From assembly GCA_903885085.1 (NCBI GenBank), contig CAISHH010000125.1, forward strand, positions 1 through 47,645: a DNA stretch of 47,645 bases, read 5' to 3'. Both the position numbers and the translations under genes were made by a program. The stretch comes from an uncultured Campylobacterales bacterium. Lineage in GTDB: Bacteria > Campylobacterota > Campylobacteria > Campylobacterales > Sulfurimonadaceae. Below, in pieces: positions 7,617-16,139 of this stretch. The notes under the pieces were generated by a model that did no database searches, was not told the DNA's origin, and saw nothing but the letters and a program-made list of their open reading frames with translations. How positions within the stretch are numbered: the stretch's first letter is position 1; every line of letters begins with the position of its first letter.

Positions 7617-9373
7617 TATGCTTTTACTTGCTCGCGGATTCTGATGTGTAGGTCTTTGAGTTGGTCATTATCTACAGGACTTGGTGCATGAGTTAGCATA
7701 CAAGAAGCTTTTTGCGTTTTAGGGAATGCAATGACATCACGGATGCTTGATTTTTTAGAGATCAACATCATAAGTCTGTCAAAACCGATAGCAAAACCAC
7801 CATGTGGAGGAGCACCAAATTTAAGTGCATCGAGTAGGAAACCAAACTTCTCTCTTGCTTCTTCTTCACCGATGCCTAGAAGCTTAAATACTTCTTCTTG
7901 AACTTCAGGTTTATGGATACGAATACTTCCACCACCAAGTTCAGTACCGTTTAAAACGATATCATAAGCAATAGATTCTATCTCTTCTATGTCATTTTTA
8001 TCTGTATCTTTAGGCATTGTAAATGGATGGTGAAGTGCTTTGACACGACCATCTTCCACTTCAAACATAGGAAAATCAACAACCCATACGAACTCAAATT
8101 TGTCTTTATCAACAAGATTCATCTTCTCATGTTCAGCGATAAAGATTCTAAAACGTCCCATATAATCAAGAACAGTCTTTTTATCACCAGCACCAAAGAA
8201 AACAACGTCACCCACTTCAAGTTCAGTTCTCTCGATTAAAAGGGCAATATCTTCTTCCTTAAAGAACTTCAAAAGTGGACCTTTTAAGCCGTCTTCTTGC
8301 ATCTGAAAGTATCCAAGACCATGTGCACCAAACTTTCTTACATAATCTTCAAAACTTTTCATCTCACGTTTAGAGAAAACAAGGTCAGCACCCGGAACTC
8401 TTAGCGCTTTGATACGGTTTTTATGAGGTTGTTTTGCGATATTTGTAAATATTTCATTATCACAACGCTCAAAAATATCAATAACATCAACCATTTTAAG
8501 GTCATATCTAAGGTCTGGTTTATCTGAACCGTACCATTCCATAGCATCAGAGTATTTGATGTGATTAAACGGTGGTTTGATCTCTACGCCACAAGCGCTA
8601 AACATCCCTACTAAAAGATCTTCAGCTACTTTGATAACATCTTTTTGATTACAAAAGCTCATCTCGACATCTATTTGAGTAAATTCAGGTTGTCTGTCAG
8701 CTCTTAAATCTTCATCTCTAAAACATTTTGCAATCTGGAAATATCTGTCAAATCCACCGACCATCAAAAGTTGTTTGAAAAGCTGTGGTGATTGTGGAAG
8801 AGCATAAAACTCTCCATTATGCACACGTGAAGGCACAAGATAATCTCTTGCTCCCTCAGGAGTTGATTTTGTCAAAATTGGAGTTTCAACTTCCAAAAAT
8901 CCGTGAGCATCAAGGACGTTACGAGCTGCAATAGCCGCTTTTGAACGAAGACGGAAAGTTTCGAACATTGATGGATCACGAAGTTCTAAATAACGGTATT
9001 TTAGACGCGTTTCTTCACCAACGTTTTTATCACCGATTACAAATGGAGTAGGGGCACTTTTATTTTCTATAACGAGTACATCTACAACCATCTCTATATC
9101 ACCGGTTTTAAGACGAGGATTTACAAGTCCTTCGCCACGAGGACGGATTTTACCAGTTGCAACAAGTACAAACTCGTCACGAACGCTATCAGCGACTTTG
9201 TGAGCTTCTGCATTGTCTGATGGATCAAATACAAGTTGAATTAATCCGCTTTTATCGCGTACATCGATGAATATAATTCCGCCATGATCGCGGTAGCTAT
9301 TTGCCCAACCAGCGACAGTAACGACTTCACCAACGTGTTTTATGCTTAGGTCTGTACAATAATGAGTTCTCAA
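7616..9373 (-). CDS. aspS: Aspartyl-tRNA synthetase
   Basis: A 585-residue class II synthetase that charges tRNA-Asp. The N-terminal OB-fold anticodon domain (residues 1-105) contains [19 protein letters not shown]. The catalytic core has [22 protein letters not shown] (motif 2 region, near 215-237). Motif 3 is [13 protein letters not shown] near 528-540, with a GAD-type insert between. Length and order match bacterial AspRS. In Campylobacterota this enzyme is commonly non-discriminating and works with GatCAB; this copy's specificity is not shown by the sequence alone. Confidence 0.96.
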   Translation of the reverse strand: MRTHYCTDLSIKHVGEVVTVAGWANSYRDHGGIIFIDVRDKSGLIQLVFDPSDNAEAHKVADSVRDEFVLVATGKIRPRGEGLVNPRLKTGDIEMVVDVLVIENKSAPTPFVIGDKNVGEETRLKYRYLELRDPSMFETFRLRSKAAIAARNVLDAHGFLEVETPILTKSTPEGARDYLVPSRVHNGEFYALPQSPQLFKQLLMVGGFDRYFQIAKCFRDEDLRADRQPEFTQIDVEMSFCNQKDVIKVAEDLLVGMFSACGVEIKPPFNHIKYSDAMEWYGSDKPDLRYDLKMVDVIDIFERCDNEIFTNIAKQPHKNRIKALRVPGADLVFSKREMKSFEDYVRKFGAHGLGYFQMQEDGLKGPLLKFFKEEDIALLIERTELEVGDVVFFGAGDKKTVLDYMGRFRIFIAEHEKMNLVDKDKFEFVWVVDFPMFEVEDGRVKALHHPFTMPKDTDKNDIEEIESIAYDIVLNGTELGGGSIRIHKPEVQEEVFKLLGIGEEEAREKFGFLLDALKFGAPPHGGFAIGFDRLMMLISKKSSIRDVIAFPKTQKASCMLTHAPSPVDNDQLKDLHIRIREQVKA

Positions 9374-9483
9374 ATCTAGATTCCTAAAGAAAAATTTTTG
9401 CGATTATAACGCAACTATACTGATAGCAAAATAAACGTCAGTGCTTGATATTTGAGCCTACGCTCGCTAAAAAACTTATTCTA

Positions 9484-10287
9484 TCAGACTGCTTCTTTAT
9501 GTTTAAGCATTTTATAAGATGACAGTAAAAGTATCAAACAAAGTATTGGGATTAAAACATTCGGTGATATTATTCCTAAGAATAAACTTCCTATATATGC
9601 GCCGATGATAGATCCTAATGCGAAAATAGCGGTAAAAGACTTCATTGTATATAAAACTTTAAAACTGTCATCTCGACTGTATCTGAAAAATGCTACAAGC
9701 ATAGTTGGAAGACTGATTGCTAATGATAAACTTCCGGCTAGTTTTATATCTACACCATAAATTAAAATAATCGTAGGTATATATAGCTCTCCACCAGCAA
9801 CACCAAGAATTGCTGCAATTGCCCCAATTATAAGACCTAAAATCACTCCAACACCCATATTAAGTAGATCATTATGAAATAGATTACCACTATGATGTAA
9901 ACTGTAATGATCCATAATAAGCACTATTGCTATGAAAAGAAGCAAACCTGAAATTACTTTATACAGTGTTTGTCCTTTTAATTTTACAGCGAATCCTGCA
10001 CCAAACCAAGCACCCATAATACTTCCAAATAAAAGAGTAAAAATAATATTTGAGTTTTCAACCAGCATTGAAATAGGTGTCGTAGAAAGTCTAAAAGGCA
10101 ATGCAAAACCAACTACGACAAGACTCATAGCTTTATTTAATATTACAGCACTTATTGCATTAAAGTTAAAAAAATATATTAACAATGGAAGTCGAAACTC
10201 AGCACCGCCTAAGCCAACAAGTCCTCCAAGGATACCGATCATTCCTCCGCTAAGAAAACCTTTTACCGAGTTTTTATTTTTGTTCAT
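9484..10287 (-). CDS. TauE/SafE-family anion exporter
   Basis: A 267-residue inner-membrane protein with about eight hydrophobic segments in two similar halves. Each half opens with a glycine-rich first helix: GGMIGILGGLVGLGGAEFRLP near residue 14 and GLIIGAIAAILGVAGGELYIP near residue 150. This is the TauE/SafE (DUF81) pattern, linked to export or uptake of sulfite, sulfoacetate and related anions. The gene starts 36 bases after the modC stop on the same strand, so it may be the last gene of the molybdate unit. The substrate is unknown. Confidence 0.85.
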   Translation of the reverse strand: MNKNKNSVKGFLSGGMIGILGGLVGLGGAEFRLPLLIYFFNFNAISAVILNKAMSLVVVGFALPFRLSTTPISMLVENSNIIFTLLFGSIMGAWFGAGFAVKLKGQTLYKVISGLLLFIAIVLIMDHYSLHHSGNLFHNDLLNMGVGVILGLIIGAIAAILGVAGGELYIPTIILIYGVDIKLAGSLSLAISLPTMLVAFFRYSRDDSFKVLYTMKSFTAIFALGSIIGAYIGSLFLGIISPNVLIPILCLILLLSSYKMLKHKEAV

Positions 10288-10323
10288 TTTTATAAACCTT
10301 TTACAAAGTTTCTATAGGATAAA

Positions 10324-11199
10324 TCAGTGCACAGGCATAAGAATAGGATTAAATGCTTTTGAAGAGATGATCGCTTGTGAGCCGATTTGAAACTGCTCCG
10401 CTTCCATACATGATATGACTGTTTTGACCACAGATGAACCTACAAGCAAAGTAACGACAGTGATAGGAAAATCCTCTTCAATTTTCAGTACTTCGCCGAT
10501 GAGTTGTAATTTTCCACTTAAAGTATGAGATGTAAAAAAATCCATCGGTGGGCATACTTTGACTATGCGACCCGTAACAACTGATGCCAGACGGTTTGAG
10601 AGTTTGACGGTCTCGGCTATATCATGACTCACAAGTAGAGTTGTAACTCCTAGTTTATTATGAAGGAGTGCCAACTCATTTTGCAGTTTTTGACGCATGG
10701 CAGGGTCAAGCGCAGAGAGAGGCTCATCAAGAAGAAGTATTTTTGGTTGTCGCACTAAGGCTCGAGCTAGTGCCACCCGCTGTTTTTGCCCGCCTGAAAG
10801 TGAATAGGGCAGACGATTGGCTAAAGATGTGAGCTCTATCATCTCTATGAGTTGATCCACATTTTTACGCTGTTCATTATTCTCTGCGGCAAACAAAAGA
10901 TTCTCTTTTACGCTCATCGTTGGAAAGAGGGCATAATCTTGAAATACAAACCCGACAGAGCGTTTTTGAGGTGGAAGGTTGATGCGTTTGACGCTATCAA
11001 ACCAAACTTCTCCATGCACTTCTATTCTCCCGCTTTTGGGTTTTTCAAGCCCTGCGATGAGTCGCATAAGTGTTGTCTTACCCGCACCCGATGATCCAAA
11101 AAGAGTTAAAAACTCATTCTCGTTAATATCGAGGTTGAAATGTGCCTCAAGTGCACCATCTGCAGTGTTCAAATCTTTTGTAATATTAATGGATATCAT
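10324..11199 (-). CDS. modC: Molybdate ABC transporter ATPase
   Basis: A 291-residue ATP-binding subunit that powers molybdate import. The Walker A GSSGAGKTTL is at residues 33-42, the signature SLSGGQKQRVALARAL at about 129-144, and the Walker B LLLDEPLSALD directly after. The switch His is in LLVSHD. The C-terminal region (about 225-291) resembles a TOBE/Mop oxyanion-sensing domain, shorter than in E. coli ModC (352 residues). It overlaps modB by four bases. Confidence 0.92.
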   Translation of the reverse strand: MISINITKDLNTADGALEAHFNLDINENEFLTLFGSSGAGKTTLMRLIAGLEKPKSGRIEVHGEVWFDSVKRINLPPQKRSVGFVFQDYALFPTMSVKENLLFAAENNEQRKNVDQLIEMIELTSLANRLPYSLSGGQKQRVALARALVRQPKILLLDEPLSALDPAMRQKLQNELALLHNKLGVTTLLVSHDIAETVKLSNRLASVVTGRIVKVCPPMDFFTSHTLSGKLQLIGEVLKIEEDFPITVVTLLVGSSVVKTVISCMEAEQFQIGSQAIISSKAFNPILMPVH

Positions 11200-11870
11200 C
11201 GAGTTCCTTCAAACGATTTTTTATTTAAAGTGTAAACAAGCAGTAAAATAGCAAAAGTCACGACAAAAAGAGTAAGCGCGTATTGATGTGCAACTGCATA
11301 ATTGAGTGATTCAACCTCATCATAAATCGCGATGGAAGCGACGCGTGTCTCTCCGGGAATATTTCCACCTATCATCAAAATGACTCCAAACTCTCCGACT
11401 GTATGAGCAAAAGCAAGCACCATACCTGAGATCAAACCATGGCGAATAGTCGGGAGGATGACATGAAACATCGTTTGAATCTTTGATTTTCCAAGCGTAT
11501 AGGCTGCTTCAAATATGGAGTGCGGCACTTGTGAGAGAGCCGCTTGAATAGGATGAACCATAAAGGGAAGACTAAAAAGTACAGAACCCACAACTAAGCC
11601 CTCAAAACTAAAAGCAAGGTGAATCCCACGGTCGCCCAAAAAAGTGCCAATCGCAGAGGATGGACTAAAGGCAATAAGCAGATAAAACCCCAAAACAGAT
11701 GGAGGAAGCACTAAAGGCATCGAGACAATTGTTTCTATAACACTTTTAAATCGTATCTTACTAAAGACAATAAATGAAGCCAGAGGAATTGCGATAAATA
11801 AAAGTATGGCAGTAGTTATGGCAGCGAGTTTAAAAGTCAGTGTCATTGTGGAGAGAAATTCAGATTCCAT
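11196..11870 (-). CDS. modB: Molybdate ABC transporter permease
   Basis: A 224-residue inner-membrane permease with about five to six membrane segments. It carries the EAA-loop typical of ABC importers (FEAAYTLGKSKIQTMFHVILP, about residues 140-160) and the ModB-type stretch HTVGEFGVILMIGGNIPGETR. The ATG at 11870 gives the usual ModB N-terminus MESEFLSTM. A longer reading from 11900 would add ten unlikely residues. The gene overlaps the end of the upstream TOBE gene by 11 bases and the start of modC by four. Confidence 0.92.
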   Translation of the reverse strand: MESEFLSTMTLTFKLAAITTAILLFIAIPLASFIVFSKIRFKSVIETIVSMPLVLPPSVLGFYLLIAFSPSSAIGTFLGDRGIHLAFSFEGLVVGSVLFSLPFMVHPIQAALSQVPHSIFEAAYTLGKSKIQTMFHVILPTIRHGLISGMVLAFAHTVGEFGVILMIGGNIPGETRVASIAIYDEVESLNYAVAHQYALTLFVVTFAILLLVYTLNKKSFEGTR

Positions 11871-12264
11871 AATTCGTACTCCATAAAAGAGAGATTTCAC
11901 TTGGCTGTATCATCCAAGAGATGGTGTCATTTTGGCTTACATGTAAGGCTTCAAAAGCGGGTGTTGCAATGAGGGTTTTAATCTCCATCGTACCATAAAG
12001 CAGTGTGACTTGGGTCAATACTACGCCTTTTTCTATCTTTTGTATCGTAGCCTCTGCGACGTTTGCACTCGAGTTTATAACTCCTTTTGAGAGGATCACT
12101 TCAGTCTCTTTAAATGCTAATCGAACGTTTTTTTGAAGATGGAGTTTTTCATCAAAAACCTCTACCAATAAAAGGTGAAACAGGTCTAAACCTACATGAA
12201 CTTCTACACATGAAAGGTGCTCTGAGGAGACAATAGCTATGATAGTCGCTGGTAATATATTCAT
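11860..12264 (-). CDS. TOBE-domain protein of the molybdate locus
   Basis: A 134-residue protein resembling a pair of TOBE/Mop-type oxyanion-binding domains. The second part is clearest: GVINSSANVAEATIQKIEKGVVLTQVTLLYG matches the usual 'N.l.g.v..i..g.v...v.l..g' pattern. Such domains bind molybdate or tungstate. Its place between modD and modB, with overlaps of four and 11 bases, supports a molybdate sensing or buffering role. It has no DNA-binding domain, so it is not a ModE regulator. Confidence 0.75.
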   Translation of the reverse strand: MNILPATIIAIVSSEHLSCVEVHVGLDLFHLLLVEVFDEKLHLQKNVRLAFKETEVILSKGVINSSANVAEATIQKIEKGVVLTQVTLLYGTMEIKTLIATPAFEALHVSQNDTISWMIQPSEISLLWSTNYGI

Positions 12265-13109
12265 AATGGCTCGATTCTTACTTTGATATCTGCTGGTGAA
12301 GCATTATAAGGCGATGAAGTTACAATAACATCGACTCTAGTTTGGGCATACTCTTTAATGTTTTTGGCATTGATTCCACCCGTTGCCATAAGCTTTATGT
12401 GAGGAAACTCTGTGCGTAAAATTGTAACTGCATCTTTAAGTTTGTCAAGTGAAAACTTTTCTAATTGTAGATTATCTGCTCCAAAAGCGGCAAATTTGAG
12501 GGCTTCTTCGATATGTTCAGCCTCCATTACAATTTTTTTCTCAGGATTCGCTTTTTTTACTTTTAAAAAAGCTTGGCGAAACAGTTCATCTGTAGGAAAA
12601 AATACACGATGATATTCAAAAATAAGAATCGACTCTGAAAGCCCCAAACGATGCGCTACACCACCGCCAGACTCTACGGCTTTTATAGCGATCTTTTTTG
12701 TAAAGGGAATCGTCTTACGTGTGGTTGCTATGATAATATCGGGATTGACCAAGCGCGCTGTGCTTAAAAGTTGGTATGTGTACGTCGCAACACCACTTGC
12801 ATAATCAAGAAGGTTTTGAATAGTTTTCCATAATCTATGAATAGTTCCAGCCTCTCCTTGTACTTCAAAAAAAACTGTTTTTGAAGATATGAGTGTTCCT
12901 GATGGCACAGATTTTTCAATATCTAATCCATACATTTTACACAGTTTTACAGCTTCCTCCGTACAAGAGATGACAAGAGGTTCTTCGCGAGTCGCAAATG
13001 TCATACGTGCACGTTGCTGGTTTATGGCAAACGAGCTTGTTGTAAGATCACCAAAGGGGACATCTTCATGAAGGAGGAGTTCGAGTTCATTATCGGTTAG
13101 TAATATCAT
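12261..13109 (-). CDS. modD: ModD, quinolinate-phosphoribosyltransferase-like protein
   Basis: A 282-residue protein of the NadC fold found in molybdate operons. Typical pieces are LLHEDVPFGDLTT near the N-terminus, ATTRKTIPFTKKIAIKAVESGGGVAHRLGLSE near residues 128-160, and MATGGINAKNIKEYA near residues 240-254. NadC itself uses quinolinate for NAD synthesis. ModD proteins keep the fold but their reaction is not established. Assignment as ModD rather than NadC rests on the mod genes on both sides. It overlaps the next gene by four bases. Confidence 0.85.
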   Translation of the reverse strand: MILLTDNELELLLHEDVPFGDLTTSSFAINQQRARMTFATREEPLVISCTEEAVKLCKMYGLDIEKSVPSGTLISSKTVFFEVQGEAGTIHRLWKTIQNLLDYASGVATYTYQLLSTARLVNPDIIIATTRKTIPFTKKIAIKAVESGGGVAHRLGLSESILIFEYHRVFFPTDELFRQAFLKVKKANPEKKIVMEAEHIEEALKFAAFGADNLQLEKFSLDKLKDAVTILRTEFPHIKLMATGGINAKNIKEYAQTRVDVIVTSSPYNASPADIKVRIEPL

Positions 13110-13191
13110 TATTTCAAACTTTTTAGTAGAATTTTAGTATAAAGTATTTAAACAAGAGAGATTATAACAGCTCTTTTCTTGAAAGACTTTT

Positions 13192-13232
13192 GATTCTATC
13201 CGCCCAAAAAGGGCCAAATAGAGTTTAGAATC
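13192..13232 (-). terminator. Stem-loop at the 3' end of the porin gene
   Basis: GATTCTA (13192-13198) pairs with TAGAATC (13226-13232), and inside it GCCC-AAAAA-GGGC (13202-13214) forms a second stem. The element includes the porin stop codon. No long T run follows on the minus strand, so termination may be partial, allowing lower read-through into modD. Confidence 0.45.
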
Positions 13233-14760
13233 TGTAATTTGCTTCTAAACGTAACTCATGATTTGAAGTGTCGTTGCCAATACCATTTGAAAAAGATGCA
13301 AGGCTAGTATTACCAGTTGCTAATTTAACTGTAGTCGCATTTAACACTTGATTTTGTTGAATCATATAACGAGCTTTGAGTTCAAGACCTTTAATTGACG
13401 GAACTTTATAGATCACATCTGCATTGTATTGGTTTGTATCACCATTTCCATAATAACGATCTGTTTGTGATTGATATCCAATTTTTGATGGATCACGATC
13501 ATAGAATGAGTAGCTGAGCATTGTGCTTACACCACTTATATATTTATTTAGATCATAGTCAAGTTGTACTTTATACGCTTTTGTATTTGCATTCCAATCT
13601 GTTTGAGTCATAGATCTTGTATAACCATCTGTTGGAAATCCACGCCATGGCGCTATCATGTCTCCACCCGAGCCTGTATGTGAATATGCAACCATCAATT
13701 TTGCAGGCCCATATGTTGCTGAAGCGCGTAGTGCATAAAGGTTTGTATCGACTTTATTGTTATTATCGCCTTTATTACTTATTGGTGCACCAGCTACTCC
13801 ACTTGGAGTAGTGACAGCGGAAGCTGTTCCGGGTTTAATAATATCTCCCGCTCCAGTATCCCATTGTTGAATATAACGTGCGCCAAATGAAAAAATTACA
13901 CTACCTGCTGGAACTGCATAGTTCGCTTCAATTCTTCCTTGATTTACGATATCTTGCCACTCCATAAACCATGCTTGCAGCTCAAGAGCATTAATTGACT
14001 TGTTTGTTACACCAGCAATAGCTACACCTGGAGCTGAACCATCTTTTCCACCACCATTAGCTGCTGAAAGTGTTGTGTAATGTGTACGATAATAATTTTT
14101 AATCGCATCTGGAGTATCGCCAGTATCTGCCATATTTCCAAAATAAGTCATCCCACGCTCTTTGATCGCTTCTGCATAATCAAGCTGGATAGTCGTGTTT
14201 TTAATATCGTTAGAAACAAAACTTGCACCCTCAACAGCAACAGGAATCATTTTTGTGTCGTTTGGATTGATCCATGGGTTGGTCATTAAAAAACGACCCC
14301 CTTTGACTTTACTTTTTGCGATTTGATATTGGAGATATGATTGTGCTAAGACGCTATATCCATCTCCCCAATGCGTTGTACTTCCCGGTCCACGTGCGAA
14401 AAGATCTGAACCTGTTGCAGGTTTTGCTCCTGCTTTTGAGCTGCTTCCAACATCTGATAAATCATCTGTATAGATGCCAAGAGATTGAGTAGTATAAAAT
14501 CCAGCCCCAGCACTGATACCATAGAATGATGCAGTTTGGTAGATTAAGCTACCACCAACAGCTGTCCCTCGGCTATCTCCATTAGCTTTATTTGCTCCCC
14601 AGTTGCTAGTACTGTTTTTATTCCAATCCGTATCAATAGAGTTAATACGAATACGTCCTTCTAACGTTCCATCTTTAAATGCACTTGCTAGATCATCTGC
14701 TGCTTGTGCAAATACTGCTGTACTTAAAAGGAATACTGTTGCTACACTTAGTTTTGTCAT
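13225..14760 (-). CDS. Opr-family outer-membrane porin in the molybdate locus
   Basis: A 511-residue outer-membrane porin. A signal peptide (MTKLSVATVFLLSTAVFAQA) ends near residue 20. The mature chain opens ADDLASAFKDGTLEGRIRINSIDTDW, the start seen in OprD/Opr-type porins of Campylobacterota. It is rich in alternating beta strands and ends in aromatic NYRF, the outer-membrane insertion signal. It starts only 23 bases after the modA stop and has its own ribosome-binding site (GAGGAA). This position suggests the porin admits molybdate or is controlled by molybdate; the specificity is inferred only from context. Confidence 0.88.
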   Translation of the reverse strand: MTKLSVATVFLLSTAVFAQAADDLASAFKDGTLEGRIRINSIDTDWNKNSTSNWGANKANGDSRGTAVGGSLIYQTASFYGISAGAGFYTTQSLGIYTDDLSDVGSSSKAGAKPATGSDLFARGPGSTTHWGDGYSVLAQSYLQYQIAKSKVKGGRFLMTNPWINPNDTKMIPVAVEGASFVSNDIKNTTIQLDYAEAIKERGMTYFGNMADTGDTPDAIKNYYRTHYTTLSAANGGGKDGSAPGVAIAGVTNKSINALELQAWFMEWQDIVNQGRIEANYAVPAGSVIFSFGARYIQQWDTGAGDIIKPGTASAVTTPSGVAGAPISNKGDNNNKVDTNLYALRASATYGPAKLMVAYSHTGSGGDMIAPWRGFPTDGYTRSMTQTDWNANTKAYKVQLDYDLNKYISGVSTMLSYSFYDRDPSKIGYQSQTDRYYGNGDTNQYNADVIYKVPSIKGLELKARYMIQQNQVLNATTVKLATGNTSLASFSNGIGNDTSNHELRLEANYRF

Positions 14761-14783
14761 TTTTCATTTCCTCTTTGTTTATT

Positions 14784-15539
14784 TTATTGTTTTGGTAAAG
14801 CATATCCACTTGCTTTTAATATCTCATGTGTTTTTGCAGATGACATAAATTGTAAAAATCTTTTTGCTGCTATCTGATTTTCTGGAGTTCCATTTTTAAG
14901 TCCTACCATCGCTTGATCGATTGTGTTGTAAGATTTTGGATCTACTTCTACCCACTTACCTACATTTTTCATCTCCGGAGAAAGCACGATAGATTTAGCA
15001 ACAAATCCTACATCAACTGCTTTTGTTGCAACATAAGTAGAAGCTTGAGAAATCGATTCTGCGGTTATAAGTTTAGATGTAACGGCTCCGTCAACTTTAT
15101 AAAAATGCATTGTATTCATCGCTTCGATTCCGTATGGAGCAGTTTTTGGATTAGCAATAGCTACTTTTTTTATGGCTGGATCAGCCACAACTGCTACACC
15201 TTTTACCAGATTAACCCCTGTATTAGTCCAAAGAACTAAAGCACCATATGCATATACTTGTGATGGGGTTGTAGTAAATCCACCTTTTTCAAGTTTCGCA
15301 GGAAACTCAACATCTGCTGATAAAAACACATCATATGGAGCACCACTCATAATCTGTTGTGTTAATTTCCCCGATGCCCCCGTAATGATTTTTACATCAA
15401 TACCGCTTTGTGTAGTAAATGCCTTTGCGATATCAGTAACTGCATATTTCATATTGGCCGCAGCGGCAACTGTGATCGTTTGAGCAGCGAGAGTGGATGC
15501 TAAAATAAGAGATACGAGAGATAATTTGAGTAATTTCAT
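14784..15539 (-). CDS. modA: Molybdate-binding periplasmic protein
   Basis: A 251-residue periplasmic solute-binding protein for molybdate and tungstate. A signal peptide (MKLLKLSLVSLILASTLAAQ) is followed by TITVAAAANMKYAVTDIA. The oxyanion-contacting motifs GASGKLTQQI and GAPYDVFLSADVEFP follow. The ATG at 15539 is chosen because AGGAG lies just upstream and the signal peptide then starts correctly. A longer reading from 15605 would overlap the molbindin gene. The ribosome-binding site is part of the palindrome AGGAGACTCCT (15540-15550). The stop is 23 bases before the porin. Confidence 0.93.
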   Translation of the reverse strand: MKLLKLSLVSLILASTLAAQTITVAAAANMKYAVTDIAKAFTTQSGIDVKIITGASGKLTQQIMSGAPYDVFLSADVEFPAKLEKGGFTTTPSQVYAYGALVLWTNTGVNLVKGVAVVADPAIKKVAIANPKTAPYGIEAMNTMHFYKVDGAVTSKLITAESISQASTYVATKAVDVGFVAKSIVLSPEMKNVGKWVEVDPKSYNTIDQAMVGLKNGTPENQIAAKRFLQFMSSAKTHEILKASGYALPKQ

Positions 15540-15549
15540 AGGAGACTCC

Positions 15550-15966
15550 TTACAGCATTCCGATGATAACGCTTGATGCTTTGAAAATCGCATAAACTTC
15601 ATCATCTTTTTTCATCATTAGTTCAGTACAAGACTCATTTGTGATAATAGATGTTAGTACCGCATTGCCTAAAGACATTTTTATTTCGGCATTTACAGCA
15701 CCCTTGATAACTTCGATAACTTTTGCAGAGAGTACATTTCTCGCACTAATACGCATAGGTTTATTTTTTGCCAAAATTACTGAACTTGATTTAATCAAAG
15801 CATATGCGCTAGACCCGACAGTCAACTCTAGATTTTTCACAGACTCATTCGTAAGAGTTGCAACAATTCTTTCTGATCCTACAGATAGGACTACTTCAGC
15901 TTGGACTACTCCATTGACAACCGAATCGATTGTTCCATAAAGTGTATTTCTTGCAGATGTTAACAT
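15550..15966 (-). CDS. Molbindin-type protein with two Mop domains
   Basis: A 138-residue protein made of two tandem Mop domains, each about 68 residues. The first opens SARNTLYGTIDSVVNGVVQAEV and the second ISARNVLSAKVIEVIKGAVNAEI. Such proteins bind molybdate in the cytoplasm as storage or as the ligand-binding part of ModE. There is no helix-turn-helix here, so it is not the regulator itself. It is the first gene of the leftward molybdate unit, ten bases before modA. A ModE-like site lies upstream. Confidence 0.88.
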   Translation of the reverse strand: MLTSARNTLYGTIDSVVNGVVQAEVVLSVGSERIVATLTNESVKNLELTVGSSAYALIKSSSVILAKNKPMRISARNVLSAKVIEVIKGAVNAEIKMSLGNAVLTSIITNESCTELMMKKDDEVYAIFKASSVIIGML

Positions 15967-16050
15967 GGTGATTCCTTTAATTATTTTTTGATATAACGAT
16001 AACTACAAACTAAACACTGCAAAAAACAATCTAGAAAAGATATACAATTT

Positions 16051-16074
16051 TGTTATGTTTTGTAAGATATAACG
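16051..16074 (-). promoter_or_regulatory. Candidate ModE operator
   Basis: On the minus strand the 24-base element reads CGTTAT, 12 bases, ATAACA. The E. coli modA operator is CGTTAT-N12-ATAACG, so 11 of 12 half-site bases match at the same spacing. It lies 85 bases upstream of the molbindin start and 65 bases upstream of tex on the other strand. No modE gene lies within the window. Confidence 0.6.
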
Positions 16075-16139
16075 AATTATAGAAAAAGAAACTTAAACTT
16101 TTGTAAGTATAATTTGTAAAAATGTTATAAAGATGAAAT

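Noticed and set aside
9452-9465. GAGC-CTAC-GCTC hairpin as terminator upstream of the TauE/SafE gene
   Set aside because: The stem is only four base pairs and no T run follows on the minus strand.
9932-10390. 152-residue plus-strand frame opposite the TauE/SafE and modC genes
   Set aside because: It is antisense to two supported genes; its Pro/Asn-rich product looks like reverse-translated membrane protein.
12261-13109. nadC (quinolinate phosphoribosyltransferase)
   Set aside because: The fold matches, but the gene is embedded with four-base and similar overlaps among molybdate genes, the usual setting of modD.
15172-15483. 103-residue plus-strand frame across modA
   Set aside because: It is antisense to a well-supported periplasmic binding protein and has composition typical of a shadow frame.
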